Positions 57,951 through 64,000 of a stretch of 64,000 nucleotides of DNA are shown here, piece after piece. The stretch's first letter is position 1; each line of letters starts with the position of its first letter. The stretch is from Vescimonas fastidiosa (GTDB lineage: Bacteria > Bacillota > Clostridia > Oscillospirales > Oscillospiraceae): assembly GCF_018326305.1 (NCBI RefSeq), contig NZ_AP023415.1, positions 1,116,001 through 1,180,000 on the forward strand, read 5' to 3'. Position numbers and translations under genes: made by a program. A model generated the notes under the pieces. That model saw nothing but the letters and a program-made list of their open reading frames with translations. It did no database searches and was not told the origin of the DNA.

Positions 57951-59842
57951 GTGTTCTGACCCGAGAGGGCTTCCACGCCCTGCAGGCCCAGGCTGCCGAC
58001 GCCTTAGCGCGCAGCAAGTCCGCCCTGACGGTGCTTATCTGCGCTGGTACCGGCTGCATTGCCAGCGGCTCCATGAAGGTCTATGAAAATCTCCGCAGCG
58101 AGTGCCAGGAGCGGGGCCTCAGCATCTATGTGGGTCTCACCCACCACGGCGAGGAGGAAAAGAGCCTCCACATTAAAATGAGCGGCTGCCATGGCTTCTG
58201 CGAAATGGGCTGCCTGGTCCACATCGAGCCCCTGGGCGTCATGTATGTCCGGGTAAAGCCCGAGGACTGCCACGAGATCGTGGAGCGCACCCTTCTGGGC
58301 GGCGAAATCATCGAGCGCCTGACCTACCACCAAAACGGCGTATCCTACCCCCGTCAGGAGGATATCCCCTTTTATAAAAAGCAGCACCGGGTGGTGCTCA
58401 AGGGCTGCGGTGCCAGCGATGCCGAGGATCTGGAGGAGTACATCGCCAAGGATGGCTACCGTGCCTTTGAAAAAGCCCTGTTCGACATGACGGACGAGGC
58501 CATCTGCCGGGAGATTTCCGACTCCGGCCTCCGGGGCCGGGGCGGCGGCGGCTTCCCTGCCGGGCGCAAGTGGGAGAGCGTGCGCAGAAATGTCTCCGAT
58601 GTGAAGTACATCGTCTGCAACGGCGATGAGGGTGACCCCGGCGCCTTTATGGACCGCTCCATCATGGAGGGTAACCCCCACTCCGTTATCGAGGGCATGA
58701 TGATTGCCGGTGTCGCCACCGGAGCCACCGAGGGCTATATCTATGTCCGGGCCGAGTATCCCCTGGCCGTAGAGCGCCTGCAGGTAGCCATTGACAAGGC
58801 CACCCGTCTGGGCCTGCTGGGCGATAATATCATGGACTCCGACTTCAGCTTCCATATGCACATCAACCGGGGTGCCGGTGCCTTCGTCTGCGGCGAGGGC
58901 AGCGCCCTTACCGCCTCCATCGAGGGCAAGCGCGGTATGCCCCGCACCAAGCCTCCCCGCACCGTGGACCACGGCCTGTGGGGCAAGCCCACCGTTCTCA
59001 ACAATGTAGAGACCTTTGCCAATGTCCCCGGTATTCTCAATAAAGGTGCCGCCTGGTACCGCTCCATCGGCACCGACACCAGCTCCGGCACCAAGACCTT
59101 CGCCCTCACCGGCAATGTGGTAAACACGGGCCTGGTGGAGGTTCCCATGGGTACCACCCTCCGGGAGATCATTTTCGACATCGGCGGCGGCATCCAAAAC
59201 GGCAAAAAATTCAAGGCCGTGCAGATCGGCGGTCCCGCCGGGGGCTGCCTTACCGAGGAGCATTTGGACCTGCCCCTGGACTTCGATTCCCTGAAGAAGG
59301 TCGGTGCCATCGTAGGCTCCGGCGGTCTGGTGGTCATGGACGAGGACACCTGCATGGTGGAGACCGCCCGTTTCTTCATGCACTTCACCCAGAATGAGTC
59401 CTGCGGCAAGTGTGTTCCCTGCCGGGAGGGCACCAAGCGTATGCTGGAGATTTTGGACCGGATCGTGGTCAACGAAGGTTCCCCCGAGGACCTGGACCTG
59501 CTGGAGAGTCTCTCCGACACCATCTCCACCACCGCCCTGTGCGGCCTGGGTCAGAGCGCCTGCAAGCCGGTGCTCAGCACCCTGCGCTACTTCCGGGAGG
59601 AATACCTGCACCATGTGGTAGACCACCACTGCCCCGTGTGCAACGGCCGCAAGCGTCGTCTGGAAATCAAGGCGGAGCTGTGCAAGGGCTGCGGCAAGTG
59701 CGCCCGCAACTGCCCCATGGAGGCCATTTCCGGTCACCCCCGCACGCCGTATGTCATCGATAATGAAAAGTGCATCCACTGCGGTGCCTGCTGGGGCGCC
59801 TGCCCCTTCGGGGCCATTGATGCCATCGAAGAGGAGGGTTAA
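57947..59842 (+). CDS. hydB: Bifurcating hydrogenase subunit HydB (NuoF-like, FMN/NADH)
   Basis: The protein has 631 aa. An N-terminal 2Fe-2S thioredoxin-like domain (LICAGTGCIASGS) is followed by the NuoF core with the NADH/FMN segments GRGGGGFPAGRKWE and NGDEGDPGAFMDRS. The N3-type 4Fe-4S site is SCGKCVPCREG. The C-terminal 2[4Fe-4S] ferredoxin domain has CKGCGKCARNC and CIHCGACWGAC. This is the electron-bifurcating flavin subunit: it couples NADH and reduced ferredoxin to H2. Confidence 0.96.
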   Translation: MSVLTREGFHALQAQAADALARSKSALTVLICAGTGCIASGSMKVYENLRSECQERGLSIYVGLTHHGEEEKSLHIKMSGCHGFCEMGCLVHIEPLGVMYVRVKPEDCHEIVERTLLGGEIIERLTYHQNGVSYPRQEDIPFYKKQHRVVLKGCGASDAEDLEEYIAKDGYRAFEKALFDMTDEAICREISDSGLRGRGGGGFPAGRKWESVRRNVSDVKYIVCNGDEGDPGAFMDRSIMEGNPHSVIEGMMIAGVATGATEGYIYVRAEYPLAVERLQVAIDKATRLGLLGDNIMDSDFSFHMHINRGAGAFVCGEGSALTASIEGKRGMPRTKPPRTVDHGLWGKPTVLNNVETFANVPGILNKGAAWYRSIGTDTSSGTKTFALTGNVVNTGLVEVPMGTTLREIIFDIGGGIQNGKKFKAVQIGGPAGGCLTEEHLDLPLDFDSLKKVGAIVGSGGLVVMDEDTCMVETARFFMHFTQNESCGKCVPCREGTKRMLEILDRIVVNEGSPEDLDLLESLSDTISTTALCGLGQSACKPVLSTLRYFREEYLHHVVDHHCPVCNGRKRRLEIKAELCKGCGKCARNCPMEAISGHPRTPYVIDNEKCIHCGACWGACPFGAIDAIEEEG

Positions 59843-59845
59843 GCC

Positions 59846-61552
59846 ATGGCAAAAGGAATTATGATTATCGACGGCATCCGCGTTCCCTTTGACGGGGAGA
59901 AAAATGTTCTGGCCGTTGTGCGCAAGGCGGGCATCGACATTCCCACCTTCTGCTATTACTCCGACCTGAGCATCTACGGCGCGTGCCGTATGTGCATGGT
60001 GGAGGACACCAAAACCGGCAAGATCGAGGCCTCCTGCTCCATGGAGCCCCGGGACGGTATGTCTATTCGCACCAATACGGCGAAGCTCTTAAAGCATCGG
60101 CGTATGATTCTGGAGCTGCTCCTGGCCTCCCACGACTGCAACTGTACCAACTGCGCCAAGAGCGGCAACTGCCGCCTGCAGGAGCTGGCCCAGCGCTTCG
60201 GCGTGCGCCATATCCGCTTCCCGGACACTCGCCCCCGCTATGAGATGGACTACACCAGCTACGCCATCTTCCGCGACCCCAATAAGTGCATTCTCTGCGG
60301 CGACTGCGTCCGGGTCTGCGAGGAGAAGCAGGGCCAGGGTATCCTGGACTTTGCAGGCCGGGGCAGCGAGCTGCAGGTGATGCCCGCCTTCGATAGGAAG
60401 CTCAGCGAGACTAAGTGCGTCAGCTGCGGTCAGTGTGCCGCCGTGTGTACCACCGGCGCCATCACCGTCAATGATCAGATCGGCACCGCCTGGCGGGCCA
60501 TCCACGACCCCCAAAAGCGTGTGGTGGTGCAAATTGCCCCTGCCGTCCGGGTGGCCATCGGCGAGGAATTCGGCTATGCCCCCGGCGAGAATATCCTGGA
60601 CCGGGTGGTCTCCGCCCTGAAAATCATGGGTGTGGACGAGGTGTACGACACCAACTTTGCCGCGGATATGACCACCATTTCCGAGGCGGAGGAGTTCCTG
60701 CAGCGTCTGAAGGCAGGCGGCCCCTTCCCCATGTTCACCTCCTGCTGCCCCGCCTGGGTAAAGTATCTGGAGCTGAACGACCCCAAGTATCTCGAGAATA
60801 TCTCCACCTGCAAGTCTCCCATGCAGATGTTTGCCTCGGTCCTCAAGGCCAAGTATGCCGAAAAGGACGCCTCCGACGGCCGCACCACCTACCACATCGC
60901 CATCATGCCCTGCACAGCCAAGAAGATGGAGGCCGCCCGGGATGAGTTCTTCCATGACGGCACTCCGGATGTGGACCTGGTCCTCACCACCCGGGAGCTG
61001 GTGGACATGATCCGGGAGACGGGCATCCACTTAGACGAGCTGGAGCTGGAGTCCCCGGACCTTCCCTTCGGCCTGGGCTCCGGTGCGGCGGTGATCTATG
61101 GCGTCACCGGCGGCGTGGCGGAGTCGGTGGTGCGCCACTGCCTGCCTGATAAGTCCAAAAACACCCTGCGTCAGGTGCGTGTTTCCGGCATTCGGGGCGA
61201 TGAGCCCATTCGGGAGGTCACCTACGATGTAGACGGCACCGAAATCAAGATCGCCGTGGTCAACGGCCTGATCCACGCCAAAGAGCTCATCGCCGACATA
61301 GAGGCGGGTAAGCGTTTTTACCACCTGGTGGAGGTCATGAGCTGCCAAGGCGGCTGCGTCGGCGGTGCCGGGCAGCCCTACGGTCTCACCGCCGCCAAAA
61401 AGGAACGGGGCAACGGTCTCTATGCCGCCGATGCCTCCGCCCTCTTCAAGCGCGCCGAGAAGAACCCCGTGGTCACCGCCATGCTCTCGGACTTCGGCCC
61501 CCAGTGGTGCCATGACCACCTCCATGTCCACTACGGCCACCGGGACCAGTAA
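59846..61552 (+). CDS. hydA: [FeFe] hydrogenase catalytic subunit HydA
   Basis: The protein has 568 aa. It has a plant-type 2Fe-2S domain, a His/Cys 4Fe-4S site (CNCTNCAKSGNC), a 2[4Fe-4S] ferredoxin domain (CILCGDCVRVC, CVSCGQCAAVC), and the H-cluster motifs L1 TSCCPAW (298-304), L2 MPCTAKKME (354-362) and L3 EVMSCQGGCVGG (496-507) with Cys300, Cys356, Cys500 and Cys504. L3 has Ser499 where Ala is usual, and GAGQP for GGGQP. It forms or oxidises H2 within HydABC. It lies 3 bp after hydB; maturases are not in the window. Confidence 0.97.
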   Translation: MAKGIMIIDGIRVPFDGEKNVLAVVRKAGIDIPTFCYYSDLSIYGACRMCMVEDTKTGKIEASCSMEPRDGMSIRTNTAKLLKHRRMILELLLASHDCNCTNCAKSGNCRLQELAQRFGVRHIRFPDTRPRYEMDYTSYAIFRDPNKCILCGDCVRVCEEKQGQGILDFAGRGSELQVMPAFDRKLSETKCVSCGQCAAVCTTGAITVNDQIGTAWRAIHDPQKRVVVQIAPAVRVAIGEEFGYAPGENILDRVVSALKIMGVDEVYDTNFAADMTTISEAEEFLQRLKAGGPFPMFTSCCPAWVKYLELNDPKYLENISTCKSPMQMFASVLKAKYAEKDASDGRTTYHIAIMPCTAKKMEAARDEFFHDGTPDVDLVLTTRELVDMIRETGIHLDELELESPDLPFGLGSGAAVIYGVTGGVAESVVRHCLPDKSKNTLRQVRVSGIRGDEPIREVTYDVDGTEIKIAVVNGLIHAKELIADIEAGKRFYHLVEVMSCQGGCVGGAGQPYGLTAAKKERGNGLYAADASALFKRAEKNPVVTAMLSDFGPQWCHDHLHVHYGHRDQ

Positions 61553-61583
61553 CGGACCCAGAGTATTTATACCCATCCTCCGG

Positions 61584-61607
61584 CAAGGACGGCTCCGGCC
61601 GTCCTTG
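61584..61607 (+). terminator. Terminator of the hyd operon
   Basis: A perfect stem CAAGGACGG (61584-61592) / CCGTCCTTG (61599-61607) is followed by TCTTAGTT, 31 bp after the hydA stop. Confidence 0.75.
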
Positions 61608-61652
61608 TCTTAGTTATAAGTTCTGTTTATTTCTGAAATAATAATTTCATAT

Positions 61653-61681
61653 TTCACTTATGCCGTCAGATAGGGTATACT
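61653..61681 (+). promoter_or_regulatory. Promoter of the F420-ligase-like gene
   Basis: TTCACT (61653-61658), 17 bp, TATACT (61676-61681), 44 bp before the start codon; AAGGAG lies at 61710-61715. Confidence 0.6.
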
Positions 61682-61724
61682 ATAACCCGCTTGAAAAAAA
61701 CATTACCGTAAAGGAGACTTCTCT

Positions 61725-62924
61725 ATGAGCAGAACCATCGGTACCGTAGCACGCGGTGTACGCGCCCCCATTTTCCGTCAGGGTGACGATGTCGTTTCCA
61801 TAACCGCCGACACCGTTGCAAACGCCTTGGCCGAGGAGGGCATTGCCCCCCGCGACAAGGATGTAGTAGCCATCACCGAGTCCGTGGTGGCTCGCTGCCA
61901 GGGTAACTACGCTACCGTCCGGCAGATCGCTGCGGATGTCCGGGCCAAGACCGGCGGCAAGACCGTGGGCATCACCTTCCCCATTCTCAGCCGCAACCGT
62001 TTCTCCCTTCTGCTCTCCGGCATTGCCTCCGGCGCGGAGAAGATCGTTCTGCTCCTCAGCCTGCCCTCCGATGAGGTGGGCAACCATCTGGTCAGCATGG
62101 ACCAGCTGGACGAGGCCGGCGTAGATCCCTTCCGGGATGTGCTGACCCTGGAGCAGTTCCGCAGCCACTTCGGCTCCGTGATCCATCCCTTCACCGGCGT
62201 TGACTATGTAGACTATTACCAGCGTATCATTCAGGAGGCCGGCGCCCAGGCGGAGATCATTTTCTCCAACCGTGTCCAGTCCATCCTCCCCTACACCGAC
62301 ACCGTCATCTGCTGCGACATTCACACCCGCCAGCGCTCCAAGCGCCTGCTGAAGGCCGCCGGCGCTAAGTGCGTCCTGGGCCTGGATGACCTGCTGACCT
62401 CCTCCGTGGACGGCAGCGGCTATAACCCCCAGTACGGCCTCCTGGGCTCCAACAAAGCCGATGACGGCCGCGTGAAGCTCTTCCCCCGGGACACCATGGC
62501 CGTGGCGGAGGCCCTGGGTCAGGCTCTGTCCCAGCGCACCGGCAAGCATATCGAGGCCATGATCTACGGTGACGGCGCCTTCAAGGACCCCGTCGGAAAG
62601 ATCTGGGAGCTGGCGGACCCCGTTGTCGCCCCCGGCTATACCAGCGGTTTGGTGGGCACCCCCAATGAGCTGAAGCTGAAGTACCTGGCCGACAAGGACT
62701 TTGCCGACCTCAGCGGCGAGGCCCTGCAGCAGGCCATTTCCGAGAAGATTCGCCAGAAGGACGCCTCGGTCTCCCTGGTAGGCAACATGGTCTCCGAGGG
62801 CACCACCCCCCGCAACCTGACGGACCTCATCGGCTCCCTCTGTGACCTGACCTCCGGCAGCGGCGACAAGGGTACTCCCATCGTCTACATCCAGGGCTAT
62901 TTCGATAACTACACCACCGACTAA
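61725..62924 (+). CDS. Coenzyme F420:L-glutamate ligase-like protein (CofE family)
   Basis: The protein has 399 aa, longer than CofE (~250). The N-terminal pattern DVVAITESVVARCQGNYAT and the later GDGAFKDPVGKIWELADP fit the F420 ligase family. True CofE adds glutamate to coenzyme F420; gut Firmicutes of this type normally lack F420, so the natural substrate is probably another amine/acid pair. It is monocistronic, with its own promoter and terminator, next to a hydrogenase operon. Confidence 0.8.
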   Translation: MSRTIGTVARGVRAPIFRQGDDVVSITADTVANALAEEGIAPRDKDVVAITESVVARCQGNYATVRQIAADVRAKTGGKTVGITFPILSRNRFSLLLSGIASGAEKIVLLLSLPSDEVGNHLVSMDQLDEAGVDPFRDVLTLEQFRSHFGSVIHPFTGVDYVDYYQRIIQEAGAQAEIIFSNRVQSILPYTDTVICCDIHTRQRSKRLLKAAGAKCVLGLDDLLTSSVDGSGYNPQYGLLGSNKADDGRVKLFPRDTMAVAEALGQALSQRTGKHIEAMIYGDGAFKDPVGKIWELADPVVAPGYTSGLVGTPNELKLKYLADKDFADLSGEALQQAISEKIRQKDASVSLVGNMVSEGTTPRNLTDLIGSLCDLTSGSGDKGTPIVYIQGYFDNYTTD

Positions 62925-62970
62925 TTCCCTTACCATTTCTTTTCTCTCTTTTTCCTTTTTCCCCTTTTCA

Positions 62971-63007
62971 GCCGCGCAGGTTTGCCCCCTGCGCGGCCCC
63001 TTTTTTC
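62971..63007 (+). terminator. Terminator of the F420-ligase-like gene
   Basis: The stem GCCGCGCAGG (62971-62980) / CCTGCGCGGC (62988-62997) is followed by CCCTTTTTTC. Confidence 0.9.
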
Positions 63008-63045
63008 TTTCCCCTGTGCTATATAAGCCGGCCCCGGCAGCGTAT

Positions 63046-63092
63046 CAAAAAGCCGAACTCCTCGGGTCTTACCCCGCCGGAGTCCGGCTAAT
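63046..63092 (-). terminator. Terminator of the histidine kinase gene
   Basis: An 11-bp arm pair (AGCCGAACTCC / GGAGTCCGGCT, one mismatch). On the minus strand it is followed by TTTTTGAT, 10 bp after the stop codon at 63100. Confidence 0.75.
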
Positions 63093-63099
63093 TTTCTTT

Positions 63100-64000
63100 T
63101 TATCCCTCCTGCCTCAGGTGCAGGGTAAAGGTCGTCCCCTGCCCGGGTCTGCTGTCCACGGTAATGGGAATGTGCAGCAGCGCCGCCGCCTTTCCCGCCA
63201 GATACAGCCCCAGTCCGCTGGAGGTCCGCTCCAGACGCCCGTTCTCCCCGGTGTACCCCTTCTCAAAGATCCGCGGCAGGTCCTCCGGGGCGATGCCGAT
63301 GCCCGTGTCCGAAATGCGCAGGCAGTCCCCCTCCAGCCGGATGGTAATGTATCCCTCCGGGGTGTACTTGATGGCGTTGGAGAGCAGCTGCTCCAAAATA
63401 CACACAAACCACTTCCGGTCCGTCACCACCGTCCGCTCCGTGGGCTCATAGTGAAGGCTCAGCTTTCGCAGTACAAACTGCGGCCCATACCGCCGCACGG
63501 CCTCCCTTATCAGCTCATCCAGGTCGCACCGGGTAATGACCAGATCGTTCTCGCCCCCGTCCAGCCGCAGGTACTGCAGCACCATGTCCACATACTGCTC
63601 CATGCGGAATAGCTCCGCCCCCATGGCCCGATGCTCCGGGCTCTCCGCCCCCAGATACAGCTTCATCACCGCCATAGGCGTCTTGATCTGATGCACCCAG
63701 GTGGTGTAGTAGTCCAGCATGTCCTGCCGCTGCGCCTCCTGGGCGGCGGTCTCCTGCCGGAGCTGCCTTCCCAGACTGCGGATCATGTCGCCGTAGTCCG
63801 CCTGCTCCAAGGTCCTTTCCTCAGGCAGACTATTCCACTCGGTCAAAATGGCCTCCCGCAGCCGCAGCCGCTCCCGGGCCGCCTGCATTTCCCTGCGCAG
63901 GTCCAGTCCCAGCAGTAAAAGCCCCAAAGCCAGCGTCAGCACCCCGGCATACAGCAGCGGCTCCCACATAATGCGGTACAGGTAAAACACCACCCATTCC
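63100..64000 (-). CDS. BceS-type intramembrane-sensing histidine kinase, C-terminal part
   Basis: About 300 codons are present and the frame runs off the right edge (minus strand), so the start is outside; the GTG at 63993 lies between two hydrophobic stretches and is probably internal. One transmembrane helix is visible (LYAGVLTLALGLLLLGL). The phosphoacceptor segment is DYYTTWVHQIKTPMAVM (His about 101 residues from 63993), with N box LLSNAIKYTPEG, G1 DTGIGI, F and G2 SSGLGLYL. This matches BceS/YxdK kinases that pair with ABC exporters to sense antimicrobial peptides. The partner regulator would lie to the right, outside. Confidence 0.92.
   Translation of the reverse strand, partial: EWVVFYLYRIMWEPLLYAGVLTLALGLLLLGLDLRREMQAARERLRLREAILTEWNSLPEERTLEQADYGDMIRSLGRQLRQETAAQEAQRQDMLDYYTTWVHQIKTPMAVMKLYLGAESPEHRAMGAELFRMEQYVDMVLQYLRLDGGENDLVITRCDLDELIREAVRRYGPQFVLRKLSLHYEPTERTVVTDRKWFVCILEQLLSNAIKYTPEGYITIRLEGDCLRISDTGIGIAPEDLPRIFEKGYTGENGRLERTSSGLGLYLAGKAAALLHIPITVDSRPGQGTTFTLHLRQEG

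Overview
The window looks like a chromosomal segment of a strictly anaerobic, GC-rich gut Firmicute, most likely Oscillospiraceae or a close clostridial relative. The evidence is a trimeric electron-bifurcating [FeFe] hydrogenase (HydCBA), a V/A-type ATPase operon, an S-box (SAM-I) riboswitch before metK, Firmicute-type promoters, and intergenic palindromic repeats beginning GTCATTGCGA or CCGTAGGGGC. The family placement is inference; no rRNA is present.

Layout. 1-870: end of a cstA carbon-starvation/peptide transporter. About 1,240-29,304: a 28-kb mobile/defence island. 29,310-64,000: core chromosome, mostly on the minus strand up to uvrB (metK with SAM riboswitch, PhzF-like, DUF2461, aminotransferase, mreB, AEC transporter, comF, recD2, uvrA, ybaK, TraX-like, EamA, DUF1643, uvrB). 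It continues with a plus-strand V/A-ATPase operon (E, DUF2764, A, B, D, I, K), radC, hydCBA, an F420-ligase-like gene and a partial BceS-type histidine kinase.

The island is the most interesting part. Its ends are two halves of a tRNA-Pro(TGG) gene cut in the anticodon loop: the 3' half at 1236-1280 and a 5' half at 29266-29304, both on the minus strand and sharing the core CTCCCAAA. Joined, they give a 76-nt cloverleaf. A second orphan 5' half lies exactly 223 bp inward (29043-29081), and an intact tRNA-Pro(TGG) lies another 223 bp inward (28783-28858). This looks like repeated integration at one anticodon-loop site. Inside, from left to right, are: a class II Fic protein with paired operators; a three-gene operon that I read as a pPIWI-RE system (REase, Fe-S DinG-like helicase, PIWI/RNase H protein) behind a consensus promoter with a 19-bp tandem repeat and a leader terminator; a type I restriction-modification operon (hsdM, hsdS, a candidate HEPN gene, hsdR), also behind a leader terminator and a truncated XRE gene; a macrodomain-HTH fusion; a vWA protein whose ribosome-binding site lies in a 13-bp hairpin; a DUF6076-like gene; and mobile-element genes (excisionase-like HTH, replication-like HTH, RHH protein, two overlapping tyrosine integrases). 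The island ends with a minus-strand set of DUF5986-like, XRE-ImmA peptidase and Cys-rich unknown genes.

The left half of the island (pPIWI and hsd genes) is visibly AT-richer than the macrodomain-to-integrase section, which suggests stepwise assembly. The core side carries three families of dispersed intergenic repeats. The V/A-ATPase has the Na+-site residues of NtpK and lacks recognisable C and F subunits, as in the chlamydial/spirochaetal operon layout.
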